Counted from the stretch's first letter, positions 10,592-21,093 are shown. The stretch is DNA of 64,000 nucleotides from DDH964 sp963806685 (GCA_963806685.1 CAWDZB010000006.1:206523-270522), one strand, 5' to 3'. Program-made: numbers and translations. Notes: generated by a model not told the origin, from the sequence alone.

Positions 10592-13500
10592 CTACCAGGG
10601 CATCCAGTATATCGGAAAGACCGTACCCCCGGGGAGCGACTCGCCAGCGCAGACCCCGCCGCCGCAGCCAATCAACACCTTGGCATCCCCCTGGGCATTG
10701 ATGACCATGACCAGACCGGACGGGATGCCTTTGCCCAAGTTTTTGAAACGGTCCTGGTAATTCATCACCACGTCGCCAGCCTTGTTCAGGGCCCGCGTAT
10801 TGGTGACACCGCTGGTATCGTCATTGGCCGTCGTGAAATTGAAGACCGCCTCGCCGGTATGGTAATTGACCCCCCAGGTGCGGGAGGTGCCGAGATTGCC
10901 TGCGCAGTCGTCCACCGACTCGATGTCACCTCGTCGTAAGTGATCCGGGGTATAGGTGGTGAAATAGGCGACCTTGTTGAAGACCAGGGCCGGGGCGAGG
11001 ACCTTTTCCCCATCCAAGGCGCCATAGGTTGGATCCATCTTGATGTACCAGCCCTTGTTCGCGGTGGCCGTCAGTCTTTCCAGGATGCAGTTGAGCGCGT
11101 TGCTGCTGGAAGTACAGGTTTCGGTCGTGGTTCCGGTGGCCGCCTGGAGGTAGTCCGCGGTGACATCCACCATATCCGACTCGTTAATGTTGTCTGCGGT
11201 GCGCTGCTTCTTGTCGAAGATGGCGTACAGGCGGTCGACCACGGCGGTATTCAGAGGGTGGGCCCGGTCACCGGTACCGAAGTAGACACCGATGTAGCCG
11301 TTGTCGATGACCACCGAGGGCCGGTAGAAGATTTTCCGGCCGTTGGTCCCGTCCGCTCCGGCGTTGGCATTGAAAATGATCTTGCCGATCCACTGGCTGA
11401 TATCGGGATTGACCTTGGGGTCGGAACCCGAATAGTAGTCGCTGATCCGCCACATCCGGCCGCCGGTGTCGCCGATGTAGAGCCGGTCGATGTAGCCGTC
11501 GAAATCGGTGTCGATCGGGGCCACGTCGCCGGGCATGGAATAGATCAGTTTCGCCTGGTTAAAGGTCGCATCCGAATGGGTGGCGTTGGTGCTCGCCCTG
11601 GCGTGTGAACTTCCAGACCAGCGTCGGGCTGGTGGCCTTCTGTTCAACTCCGTTGCTGTCGAAGGTGGCGACCAGGAAGGCATACACCCCCCGGCCGTGA
11701 CCTCCGGTATTTCCCAGGTCGCTGGTAGCCGCCGGTAGCTGGTCGATGGTTGCCGGTCTGTCGGCGGCATCGGGGACTCGGTCGATGCCCGTGAAATTCT
11801 GCGTATTGCCGTAGCGCTGGTCTTCGTTGACGTCGTCGTAGCCGGCGCCGATGAAGGCGACCACCTTCTTGGCCGAACCATCCTTGACAAGGCCGAACTG
11901 GGGTTCGCTCCAGCTTTGGCCGAGTTCCTCGAAACCGCTGGTGCTCGCGTTGAAGGACCAGAGGTACTTGGGATTTTCCGGGTCGGTGACATCCAGGGCG
12001 TAATAGGCGCTGCCCCCCCGGCGCAGGCCGAAGATGAGCATCACCCAGTCGTTCCCGTTGATCACCCCGTCGCCGTTCTGGTCGTACTTGTAGACCACCG
12101 GGGAGGAGTCGACGAAGATAGTTGTGCGTCTCCTCCGGGGAGGTTCTGCAGGTCTGGTCGAGAAGGTCGGGCGGGATGAAGGCCCAGGCCTCATCCCCGT
12201 CGCAGTCGCGGAACGCATGGAGCATGCCGTCGTTGGCGCCCACGAAAACCATCGTCTGGTTGGCGCCGTCGCCGCTGCAGGTCCCTTCATTGGCGTAGCT
12301 GAAATTGTTGTAATTGACGACCAGGGGCTTGGAGTGGAGGATATCCCCCATGATCCATTCCCGTTTGTCCTCGTTTTCCGGGACCCCGTCGTCCGTTCAG
12401 TGTCCTGGGCGGGGGCATAGGCATCCAGGCCGTGGACGTACTTGATCAGTTTGTCCTTCTCGGTATCGTCCGCCACCCCCAGATGCGAGGCGTCGAAGCA
12501 GCGGCGTTGGCGGTGGTGAAGGCGTGGGCGCTGTTGGTGAGGACCTTGGTGGATGAGGCTGGGTTGTAGATAAAGATCTTCCGCGGGTTGGTAATCGATC
12601 CCTCTGCCTTCGGATCGAGGTTGCGCGCCTGGAGTTTTTCGCCGACCCCGCCCTCCTCCACGGTACCCCCGTCGTCCTCTGAAATCCAGTAGGATCGGCT
12701 CTCCGTCCGGAAGGAGCCGTCAGCGATGTCGACACAGGCATTCGAGTCGTCCGGGCAGATGGCGAGTTAGGGAGTATTGGAGCTGTCAACGATTTCGGTT
12801 TTGGGAATCGATCCCGAACTTCTTCAGGTTCCCGTACCAGGCCTGGTTGGACTTGGGATAGAAAAAGCCGAGGTAGACCCGATGGCCGGAGAAGGTGCGG
12901 TTCTCGGGGTTGGTGGGGACCACCGGCGCGACAAAGGCGGTATTGGTTTCCTTGACGATGTTGGCGAGATACCGTGCAACGGCCGCGGTCAGTTCATTGG
13001 CATTGATAGACATTGTAGAAGACGCCCCCGCCGTTTGGGCGGCATGTCGACCAGGTCGATCGCGGTTCTGAAAGCGCCAGCACGGTGTGGGTCGTAATGC
13101 TGAGCGTGGTTACTGATGGATATAGGTTCTGCGACATCGTCAAGGTAGTGGGCACAAATCGGCAGCCATTGGGACGCTCAGTCGGGTCGTCGCATGGGTC
13201 GGCATAACCGTCACCGTCGGCGTCCCCGACCGGCAACGAGGTCTCGGCCACTGTCGTCGCCGTTGGACAGGCCGTTGGTAAGATGAAATTCTGTGGTATT
13301 CGGACCAGTATTGAACTGTCGCGGATCGGTGCCGGTCTCGTGTGATATTGGTTACGCGGGATATGAGCCGGCGCCGAAGTAGTGGCCGGCGTCGAACAAG
13401 CGCCTCGGCCTGGGGACGGGCGGTCTCACTCGAGAGGACCGGTTCCCCGTCCGGGACACCGTCACCATTATATCGGGTCCGGGGATGGCCGCCTCGAAGT

Positions 13501-14457
13501 CGGTGAGGTTGGTGCCGGAAGAAAGGTCGGCCACATCGAAAACGATCTTGCCGCCGTGGTTGTTGTCGCCGTAGGTCATCGCCCCGAAGCGGACGTTCCT
13601 CGGCGACGTCCAATACCTTTTCGATGGCGTTGTAGACAATGTCCCGTTGGGACTCCGCCGGCAAAGGTTCCCGATAACTCGAAATCGCGTGCCTATCGCC
13701 CAGGTTGCATTGGCCGGACGTGAGTCGTTGCTCTTCAGGATGGTCCAGTAGGACTGCCAATTGGCCCCCTGGCCGGGCATGTTCGTGTCATCGGCATCAT
13801 GGGTTTTGGTGACGGAGGAATTTATCTGTTTTGGTTACCGTCTTGTTCCCCTGCGTGGTCGTGTAGGTGACCATCGACGCTTACGTCGGCCCCGACGCCT
13901 GGGCCTGGTGAAGGCCTTACTTGGGGTGAAATGCCCAGATGTCGTACTGACGAGATGCGACGACTTAAGGTAGTTGAGGTCGCAGGCCCCAGGCGATAAC
14001 GGGCCCCTGGGGGTGCCGTGTCCCGGTGTCAATGCCAGGTTCGGGTCAGTACTGGTCCCCGCTGCCGCATAGGTCCCGTATTCAGAAGCGGTGGTTTGAT
14101 GATATCGCCGTGGGTAACGGTGCAGGCAAGTGGACAGGGCGGAGTGGTGTTGGCGATAGGCGGTTTACGGTCTGAAATTGCCCTGGTTATCGACCCCGGT
14201 AGATGGTCCAGGTGATCAAGCCCGTCATCGAAGCATAGGTCTTGGTGTCTGGTCGTAGGGCTTACCCGCTGGCCGAATTCAGGCTGGCAGGCTGTTGTCG
14301 ATGATGAAAAGCACGTTGGGCTTGTCGGTCGCCAGCGAAACGGCCGTCGCGCTGTAAATGACCGTGTCGCCGAGATAGGCGCCGAAGGCCGGGACTCGCC
14401 GACAGGAGCAGGGCGGTAACAGAGAATGAAAGAATAAAATCCCTTGAGCGTTTTCAT
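10592..14457 (-). pseudogene. pilY1: PilY1-like pilus tip/adhesin gene, broken by many frameshifts
   Basis: PilY1 is the large tip-associated, calcium-binding beta-propeller protein of type IV pili, with an N-terminal von Willebrand A domain. The start MKTLKGF is at 14457. Recognisable pieces lie in changing frames: KPNVLFIIDNS (vWA start), VRFGAMTYGDNNHGGKIVF, GDADGDGYADPCDDP, NELTAAVARYLANIVKE, GDILHSKPLVVNYNNF, MVFVGANDGMLHAFRD, FVDSSPVVYKYDQNGDGV (calcium-loop-like), YYALDVTDPENPKYLW and IDRLYIGDTGGRMWRI. Frame changes are apparent near 14433, 14395, 13610, 13005, 12787, 12497, 12390, 12120 and 11600, several at short homopolymers. Protein-level conservation between shifts is good. The C-terminus (FPIYWMPW) is complete. 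Either a recent pseudogene or sequencing error; no intact reading exists as given. Confidence 0.85.
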
Positions 14458-14477
14458 GGGCCCTCCTTTCAGGCCGT

Positions 14478-14990
14478 TCATTTCGGCACCAGCCGCCCGA
14501 CTTGGGCTTCGATCCGGGTGGACGAGTTGTTCGGTCCGTGGCCGGTGACGGAAATCCGGTAGTAGCGCATTTCGAAAAGGGTCGCGTCGGACCCGGAAGA
14601 CGGCGGCAAGGGGCCGCTGGTGAGGTATCCCACCTGGTTCACCTTGTTGCCATCGAGGTCCTCCTCCGACGCGTCGATCCCGCTGGTATAGCTGCCGTGG
14701 TCTATCTGGATGTCGTCGGCCTGGTCGGAGGTCAGGGTCACCGTGTCCGTGCCGATGGTTTCATAGATGTCGCCGGCAATGGAGGCGTAATCAACCGCCC
14801 GTTCGGCAGCAAAGAAAGCTTCTCGTGAACCGCGCATGTTGCCGGTAATATCGAGTTCCGTCGTCGCGGTGTTCAACGCCAGCACGCCCAACAGGCTCAT
14901 GATCGTCAGCATGGAAAGGACGAGAATGAGCGCCATACCCCGCTCGTTCAGGGCACCACACACCAAATGATTTTTCGATTCGGCATTCAT
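14478..14990 (-). CDS. pilX: Type IV pilus minor pilin/assembly protein PilX
   Basis: This 170-residue protein has the PilX N-terminal signature: ERGMALILVLSMLTIMSLLGVLAL after a short leader, followed by TTELDITGNMRGSREAFFAAE, the typical PilX_N helix. PilX works with PilV, PilW and PilY1 to prime pilus assembly. It sits 8 bp after pilW and 20 bp before pilY1, the normal order. The C-terminal half is family-variable. The frame is intact, in contrast to both flanking genes pilY1 and pilV. Confidence 0.88.
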   Translation of the reverse strand: MNAESKNHLVCGALNERGMALILVLSMLTIMSLLGVLALNTATTELDITGNMRGSREAFFAAERAVDYASIAGDIYETIGTDTVTLTSDQADDIQIDHGSYTSGIDASEEDLDGNKVNQVGYLTSGPLPPSSGSDATLFEMRYYRISVTGHGPNNSSTRIEAQVGRLVPK

Positions 14991-14998
14991 GCGCGATC

Positions 14999-15964
14999 CT
15001 ATCTGTTGCGAAGCGAAATGACCGACGAGAGGGTCCGCGTGGTCACCCCACCGCCGGCGGCACTGCGGGTGGCATCCGTCTTCCCGGTCAGGGTCACGCG
15101 AATGGCACGGATGTCGGACAGCTGGGTGCTCGGCACCGTGTCGACCTCGGTCCCATCATCGAGCAGGTAATTGAATGTCAGGCTGGTAATGTTGGTTGCC
15201 ACCCGGTCCCGGGTCCCGTCACTCGGGTAGCGAACGAGGCGCATCTGGGCTGAGTCGCTGCTCCCCGGATCGTCCTCCAGATAATACTGGATGGTACTGG
15301 GATTGACCGGAGGATTGGTATTGGGATTACCGTCGGTGTCGGTGTTCAGATCCAGGACCCGGACTATCATGTAGCCGGTGCGGTAGGTGCCGACCGCATC
15401 GAACCACCTGACGGTCACGGTCGGGTTGGCGGGGTCGGCAACCGAAACTCCGGTAACCTTCAATACCCGATCGACAGGCTGCCCGAAATCACCGGGACGA
15501 ATGATGCGAACATAGTTGCCATCCTGAAGTAATTGGGCCATTTCCGCCGACGCCACCCGAATGGGAACATCCGTTGTCGAGTCGCTGGGAGAATCGAAGG
15601 GAACCGAAATGTCCATCCGCACCCCGACGCCCATGGTCGAGGCAGTGCCCACGGTAAAGGCGCTGCCCGATTCGCCGGCCTCGGTGAAATCACCGTCACT
15701 GTCCAGGTCGATCGACTGGTTCGGAGCCGACTGGATGGCCGAACCACTGGGGCACATGAATCCGGCAAACAGGATGTCCTTGCGAATTTGCTCCATGGCG
15801 ACGCGCAGATTCTGCTGCAGTTCGACGACCGCGTCCTGCTTGAAGTTGGAACGCTGGTTGCTCTGGTAAAGCCCGTAGATGGCCATGACTACGATCCCCA
15901 TGATGGCGACCACCACGAGAAGTTCCACCAGGGAGAATCCCCGCTGACGCGATTTTCCTGTCAT
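14999..15964 (-). CDS. pilW: Type IV pilus minor pilin PilW
   Basis: The 321-residue protein starts with a prepilin leader ending RQRG, cleaved before FSLVELLVVVAIMGIVVMAI (Glu+5 present), then SNFKQDAVVELQQNLRVAMEQIRKD. This is the PilW/PulJ type. It takes part in the minor pilin complex with PilV and PilX. The start overlaps the pilV stop by 4 bp (ATGA), so translation is probably coupled. Length agrees with the family. Confidence 0.9.
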   Translation of the reverse strand: MTGKSRQRGFSLVELLVVVAIMGIVVMAIYGLYQSNQRSNFKQDAVVELQQNLRVAMEQIRKDILFAGFMCPSGSAIQSAPNQSIDLDSDGDFTEAGESGSAFTVGTASTMGVGVRMDISVPFDSPSDSTTDVPIRVASAEMAQLLQDGNYVRIIRPGDFGQPVDRVLKVTGVSVADPANPTVTVRWFDAVGTYRTGYMIVRVLDLNTDTDGNPNTNPPVNPSTIQYYLEDDPGSSDSAQMRLVRYPSDGTRDRVATNITSLTFNYLLDDGTEVDTVPSTQLSDIRAIRVTLTGKTDATRSAAGGGVTTRTLSSVISLRNR

Positions 15965-16372
15965 GGCAACCTCTTGAAGCCGGTCAGGGTCGCCGTCCGT
16001 CCCCCACCGGTGACCGTCACATCGACCTGGGCGATCTTGTTGATAATGGAGTTGACTGTAATGGTATAGGTTCCCTGGCAGGTCGCCGCACCCGTTTCAA
16101 CCCAGGGGTTCGTGCCCGCCGTATCCGGATCGAAATCCCAACCCTTGGCCGCGGTATTGACGAAGATCGAATCCCCACCGTCGCGGCTCAGGATTTCCTC
16201 CATGATCCCCTGGGCCAGGGTCCCGGTGACATCCCGGGTGAACGCCTTGTTGCTCTCCTGCATCCCGGTCAGCTGCATCCCGGCAATGGCCAGGAGCCCG
16301 ACTGGCGAAGATGGACAGCGCGACCAGTAGTTCGACGAGGGTGAACCCCTTCTGATTTCTACATCCCTTCAT
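15961..16372 (-). pseudogene. pilV: Minor pilin PilV with a single frameshift
   Basis: The start at 16372 gives MKGCRNQKG, then FTLVELLVALSIF, a prepilin leader and helix with Glu+5. After that the frame reads nonsense (ASRAPGHCRD). Dropping one base near 16303 restores VGLLAIAGMQLTGMQESNKAF, which continues in frame to the stop at 15961. One extra base therefore splits a gene that is otherwise a normal ~136-residue PilV. It is first in the minor pilin operon behind a sigma-54 promoter. A sequencing error is plausible given the same defect in pilS and pilY1 nearby. Confidence 0.85.
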
Positions 16373-16410
16373 GGTTCCATCCTTGCGTCACAAAGAATAT
16401 TCTTCTAGAT

Positions 16411-16426
16411 TGCACGTTGCATGCCA
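16411..16426 (-). promoter_or_regulatory. Sigma-54 (-24/-12) promoter of the minor pilin operon
   Basis: The minus strand reads TGGCATGCAACGTGCA against the consensus TGGCACG-N4-TTGCA, with the invariant GG and GC 12 bp apart. It lies 39 bp upstream of the pilV start and next to pilR, an NtrC-type activator known to drive sigma-54 pilin promoters. It predicts a short leader of about 27 nt. Confidence 0.8.
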
Positions 16427-16544
16427 GGGGCTTTGATTTCGAAAAAATCTTCAATTTCAGGCAGTTAAAAAACAGCGGAAAAAATTCCCAAGCATAACCG
16501 TGCAAATTTTGCATACCTGGGGACGTCATAAGAAGTTCACGGGA

Positions 16545-17900
16545 CTATTCGATCCCGTAATCCTTTATCTTGTAAAGCAGGGCGCGCAGGCTGATCTCCA
16601 GCAGGCGGGCGGCCTGGGTACGGTTGCCACCGGTGGCGGCGAGGACCTTGCGGATATACTCCCGCTCCAGGCGCTCGGTGGCCGTTTTCAGGGAAAATTC
16701 GGATTGCGCGTCCCGGTTGCGCCGCCTGGCTTCCCATGGGGTACATTCCAGATCGATCCGGTCGCCGCGGCAAAAGATGAGGGTCCGCTCCATGAAATTC
16801 TGCAGTTCACGCACGTTCCCCGGCCACTCATGTTCGAGCAGCAGTTCCATGACCTCATCGCCGATTTCCGGCGCGACCTTCCCTTCCCGGGTGGCAAGAC
16901 GATCCAGGAAATGCCGGGCCAGAAGCGGAATGTCTTCGGGTCTCTCGCGCAAGGGCGGCAGATGAATATCGACCACGGAGAGGCGGTAGAAGAGGTCTTC
17001 CCGGAAGGTACCTGCGTCGATTTCCCGGCGCAGTTCCCTGCCCGTGGCCGCCAGTAGCCGCACGTCGACCTTTCGCGAATGGACATCCCCCACCCGACGC
17101 ACTTCCCCGTCCTGCAGCACCCGGAGCAGCTTGGGCTGCAGGTCGAGAGGCAGCTCGGCAATTTCGTCGAGAAACAGGGTCCCGCCGTTCGCCGCGGCAA
17201 ACAGGCCGGGCGTTTCCCGGTCGGCCCCGGTGAACGCTCCCCGGGCGTGGCCGAAGAGTTCGCTTTCGATCAGGGTGGCGGAGATGGCGCTGCAATTGAC
17301 GGCGATGAACGGCCGCTCCCAGCGCTGGCTCCGGTCATGGATGCGCCTCGCGACCAGTTCTTTGCCGGTCCCCGTCTCACCGGTGATCAGCACCGAGGAT
17401 GAAGAAGATGCGACCCGGTCGGCCAGGTCGATCACCCGCTGCAGCGCCGGGCTGCTGCCGACCAGCTCCTTCAAAGGTCCGCCCCGCGCCACCTGGGCCC
17501 GCAGTTCCCGGTTTTCGCGCTGCAGCTTCAGGCGTTCTTCCGCCTTTTTCAGGGTCAGCACCACCTCGTCGGGCTTGAAGGGCTTGGAAACATAGTCATA
17601 GGCCCCTGCCTTCATGCACTCCAGCGCCGTGTCGATGGAGCCGTAGGCGCTCATCATGATGACCGTGGTTGTGGCGTCCAGCGCCATGGCCTTGCGCAGA
17701 AACCCGTGCCCGTCCATCCCCGGCATGCGGACATCGCACAGCACCACGTCCGGCGTCTCGTCCTTCAGCACCCGGAGTCCCGCCTCCCCACCATCGGCCT
17801 CGCAGACCTGATAGCCCTCTCGCTCCAGAACCAGCCGAAGCATGTGCCGCATGGAGGCCTCATCATCGACGACCAGGACTCTTTTCATTTCAGGGGGCAT
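16545..17900 (-). CDS. pilR: Sigma-54-dependent response regulator PilR (NtrC family)
   Basis: The 451-residue protein has three domains. The receiver (residues 5-120) has VLVVDDEA and phosphoacceptor VLCDVRMPGMDG. The AAA+ domain carries Walker A GETGTGKE, the sigma-54 contact loop ELFGHARGAFTGAD, GGTLFLDEIAELP (Walker B), and the GNVREL sensor region. The C-terminal Fis-type HTH is NRTQAARLLEISLRALLYKI. The ATG at 17900 has GGAGGCGGACG before it and overlaps the pilS stop by 11 bp; M5 at 17888 is the alternative. Target: the sigma-54 promoter at 16411-16426. Confidence 0.93.
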   Translation of the reverse strand: MPPEMKRVLVVDDEASMRHMLRLVLEREGYQVCEADGGEAGLRVLKDETPDVVLCDVRMPGMDGHGFLRKAMALDATTTVIMMSAYGSIDTALECMKAGAYDYVSKPFKPDEVVLTLKKAEERLKLQRENRELRAQVARGGPLKELVGSSPALQRVIDLADRVASSSSSVLITGETGTGKELVARRIHDRSQRWERPFIAVNCSAISATLIESELFGHARGAFTGADRETPGLFAAANGGTLFLDEIAELPLDLQPKLLRVLQDGEVRRVGDVHSRKVDVRLLAATGRELRREIDAGTFREDLFYRLSVVDIHLPPLRERPEDIPLLARHFLDRLATREGKVAPEIGDEVMELLLEHEWPGNVRELQNFMERTLIFCRGDRIDLECTPWEARRRNRDAQSEFSLKTATERLEREYIRKVLAATGGNRTQAARLLEISLRALLYKIKDYGIE

Positions 17901-19357
17901 CGTCCGCCTCCGCCTTTTCGAGATGCAGATAAAGGGTCGTGCCCCGGTTCGGCTCCGAGCGGACGGTCATGCGCCCGCCGGCCTCCTCGATAATCCGGTG
18001 GCAGACGGAAAGGCCGAGGCCCCGTCCCTTGCCGGGATCCTTGGTGGTAAAAAAGGGATCGAAGATGTGGGGAAGGAGCTCGGGAGCAATGCCCGCCCCA
18101 TCGTCCTCGACGGCAATGCGGATTTCCCCTCCCTGCTCCCCTCCGGAGAGGCGAATCGTTCCGCCGGGGGCCGTGGCGTCGCGGGCATTGATCAGCAGGT
18201 TGACGAACACCTGCAGCAGCTTGTGGCGGGTCATGGTGACGGGGAAAAGCCTTTCAGGCAGATCGTCCCTCAGCTGCATTCCTTCCAGGGCCCCCTGCTG
18301 GGTCAGAAGGTGAACCGCCTCCCGGGCAATCTCCGCTGCATCGAGATTTTCCGGCAACTCCCTGCCCGGCGCGGCGTAGTCGAGGAGATCCTTGACCAGC
18401 CGATCGATCCGTCCCAGTTCGGCCAGCGTCCGCTCCGTCAGCTCGCGCTGGTTCGGAGCAAGGCTTCCCTTGAGAAGGTCGAGGTATCCCAGGGCCGCCC
18501 CGAGGGGATTGCCGATTTCATGGGCCATGCCCGGCGGCAAGATGCCCGACGGAGGCCAGTTTGGCCGAACGCACCAGGTCGTCGCGGGTCCGTTGCAGTT
18601 CGTTGTTGGCACTTTCCAGGGCCTCGATCTGCTGGGATGTCTCCCGGCGGCTCGTCTTGAGCGCCTGGATCATCTCGTTGAAAGCCGCCCCGAGTTCGGC
18701 GATCTCCCTGGGGCCTTCCGCGACCAGCGGGGAATCGAGCTCGCCACTAGCCACGGCGCGGGTTTTGGCGGTCAGCCGCGTCACCGGGCGAATGACGTTG
18801 CGGGTGAGCAGGAAAAGGCCGAACAGGAAGAGCACCCCGCCGTAAAGAACGGCATACCCGAGCACGACCTCGCGACCGCTGCGCAGCCGCTGCCGAACCT
18901 CGCCCAGGGGGAAGGCTGCCTGCAGCGCCCCGGTGAAGCGGGGGCCTTGAGACAGAGGAACCGTGACCAGCAGCAGATCATCGGAAGAATCGCGAAAAAG
19001 CCAGAAGGGGTCGAAGGAGAGGTGGACCGATGGTTCTCGGGTCAGGCGGGTCTGGCGCAGTTCGGATTGTCCCTCCCGGGAAATCTTCGCGGAAGACTGC
19101 AGCTCCGCGTTAACCAGAACCAGGGAATCGACCTTCAGCCCGGCCGGCAGCAGCCTGCGCAAATTCTCTTCGCCAAGGGGGGATTCCAGTTGACGGGCCA
19201 CGGTCTGGAGAATATCGACCGACCGTTCCGTTCGTTCGCGCAGCAGTTCGCTTTCGGTCAGTTTGAGCAGAAGCAGGCCGACGAAGAGCAGCGCCGCCGA
19301 AAGGAGGATGGTGAGGTTGAGAATCAGTTCGGTTTTCAGGCCGGCCGTTCGTGCCAC
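17890..19357 (-). pseudogene. pilS: Sensor histidine kinase PilS-type, frameshifted at the H-box
   Basis: From GTG at 19357 the protein has an N-terminal membrane helix (LILNLTILLSAALLFVGLLL), a periplasmic segment, a second helix near residue 165, and a HAMP domain (VIRPVTRLTAKTRAVASGEL). The H-box then begins SAKLASVGHLAAG. There the frame runs into GHGP and stops at 18518. One base removed near 18531 restores MAHEIGNPLGAALGYLDLL with the phosphorylated His. The HATPase domain (NLLINARDA, DDGAGI, GLGLSVCHRII) then ends at 17890. The break exactly within the catalytic motif would abolish kinase function if real. It is coupled to pilR (11 bp overlap). Confidence 0.85.
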
Positions 19358-19529
19358 GAGGGATATCGCCTCTGAAATTGGCTGCGGGGGGACTGCCGAT
19401 GAACTGCGCAGGTCAAGATAGCATACCGAAAGGAGGAGGAGAAGCGATAGAAAGGACGCGGTTGGTGTGGAAAAGAGAAGTCGCTCCTGCTAAGATGATG
19501 GCTCGATTTCCTCACCGAAAGGACCCGCC

Positions 19530-19748
19530 ATGGCCAGAATCCCCGTCGTCGACCAGGAATGCTGCATCAGCTGCGAAATCTGCACCCAGATCTGCCCCGA
19601 GGTTTTTCGCATGAGCGGCGAGGATCACGGCAGCCATGATCATGGCGAACACAAGTCGGAAGTCTATAATCCCGGCGGCGCCCCCGAAGCCAAGATCGAG
19701 CAGGCCATGGACGCCTGCCCCGCGGCCTGCATCTACTGGCAGGAATAA
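19530..19748 (+). CDS. Small ferredoxin, [4Fe-4S] type
   Basis: The 72-residue protein has a CxxCxxxxxCP cluster motif near the N-terminus (CISCEICTQICPEVF) and a distal CPAAC, as in single-cluster 4Fe-4S ferredoxins of the Fer4_13 type. A His-rich linker (DHGSHDHGEHKSE) sits between the two halves, which is unusual and could bind metal. It is likely a soluble electron carrier. ATG at 19530 follows GAAAGGACCCGCC. It stands alone, divergent from pilS. Confidence 0.88.
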   Translation: MARIPVVDQECCISCEICTQICPEVFRMSGEDHGSHDHGEHKSEVYNPGGAPEAKIEQAMDACPAACIYWQE

Positions 19749-19803
19749 GGACGGGAATCAGGTTTCAGATTCTTGACTCCTGGCACCTGACACCCGGCGC
19801 CTG

Positions 19804-20997
19804 ATGCCCGATACCTTGAAACATTCCTCCAACATCCGCCTGCTTTACGCCTTTTCCTTCCTCAAGATGACCCTCTTTCCGATGGCGGTCATCACCCTCT
19901 TCTGGAAGGACCATATCGGCCTGTCGCTGAGCCAGATCCTGCTGCTGCAGGGCTGTTTTTCCCTGGCCACGCTGCTGCTGGAGTATCCCTCCGGCTATGT
20001 CGCCGATCGCCTCGGCTACCGTTTCAGTCTGAGCTTTGCCGCCATCATCGGGATCGTAGGCTGGGGAATCTACACCGTGGCTGCCTCCTTTGCCTCGGTG
20101 CTGGCCGCCGAACTGCTGCTGGGAGTCTCCTTCGCCTTCATCAGCGGGTCGGACAGCGCCCTGCTCTTCGAAACCCTGCGCAGCCTGGGGCGGGAAGAAG
20201 AGTATGCCCGCTTCGACGGTCGCATGACCGGCTGGGCCCAGGGGGGCGAGGCGGCCGGGGCGCTCTTCGCCGGGGTGATCTACGCCTGGGCGCCCCTCGC
20301 GCCCTTCTTTCTGCAGGTGGGGGTCTGGGTGGCCGCCTGGCTGGTCACCCGTGGCCTGAGTGAGCCGCCGGCGGGATCCTTTATCCCCGTCCATTCCCAC
20401 CTCGGTGCCGCGCTGCAGACCTGTCGCTATGCCCTGGTCGACAACCGCAGGCTGCGCACCACGCTGCTGCTGGCCACGGTGCTGGGCGTCTGCTCCTTCT
20501 ACCCGGTCTGGCTGATTCAGCCCTTCATGCAGGAATGCGGGGTGCCGCTGGCCTGGTTCGGTCCGGTCTGGGCTGCCGCCAACCTCACCGTCGCCCTCTT
20601 TTCCCTACTCGGCCAGCGGTTTCATTTCCATCTCGGCGAACGGGGAATGTTCATCCTTTACCTAGGCCTGATTCTCGCCGGCTACCTCGGTCTCGGATTT
20701 ACCCACGCGTTGTGGTCCTTCACCTTCTATTTTCTCCTCACGGCCATGCGCGGCCTGCAGGGCCCCCTGCTGCGTCACCACCTGCAGCGGGACAGCACCC
20801 GGGACAACCGGGCGAGCATCCTCTCCCTCAAGTCGCTGAGTTTCCGCCTGCTTTTTGTCGTCACGGGCCCGCCGGTCGGCTGGCTTGCCGACCGGGTCGG
20901 CCTGGCAACGACGTTTACTCTGCTGGGCCTGACCCTGACCCTGGCTCTCCTGCCCCTGGGCCGGGGTTTCCTGGCCACCCGCCCGGCAACCCCGTGA
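19804..20997 (+). CDS. MFS transporter
   Basis: This 397-residue, strongly hydrophobic protein has about 12 membrane helices. The MFS cytoplasmic loop signature between helices 2 and 3 is visible as GYVADRLGYRFSL, and a second copy as PPVGWLADRVGLATTF in the C-terminal half. It is probably a proton-linked exporter in the inner membrane; the substrate cannot be read from the sequence. The chosen ATG lies about 55 bp after the ferredoxin stop without a strong ribosome site. The short gap before it carries small direct repeats (TGGCACCTGACACCCGGCGC). Confidence 0.85.
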   Translation: MPDTLKHSSNIRLLYAFSFLKMTLFPMAVITLFWKDHIGLSLSQILLLQGCFSLATLLLEYPSGYVADRLGYRFSLSFAAIIGIVGWGIYTVAASFASVLAAELLLGVSFAFISGSDSALLFETLRSLGREEEYARFDGRMTGWAQGGEAAGALFAGVIYAWAPLAPFFLQVGVWVAAWLVTRGLSEPPAGSFIPVHSHLGAALQTCRYALVDNRRLRTTLLLATVLGVCSFYPVWLIQPFMQECGVPLAWFGPVWAAANLTVALFSLLGQRFHFHLGERGMFILYLGLILAGYLGLGFTHALWSFTFYFLLTAMRGLQGPLLRHHLQRDSTRDNRASILSLKSLSFRLLFVVTGPPVGWLADRVGLATTFTLLGLTLTLALLPLGRGFLATRPATP

Positions 20998-21093
20998 CCC
21001 TGCCACTGTTCCGGCGGACCATCCTGGAAAACCACCGACCCGGTGGAGCAGCATACGCCGCTCCCCGGCGCCGGGTCGAACAGGTGCCGATGC

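Noticed and set aside
12772..12786. In-frame TAG/TAA inside pilY1 as a further recoding site
   Set aside because: The stop lies at a frame-change point in a gene full of indels and is not at a Cys position.
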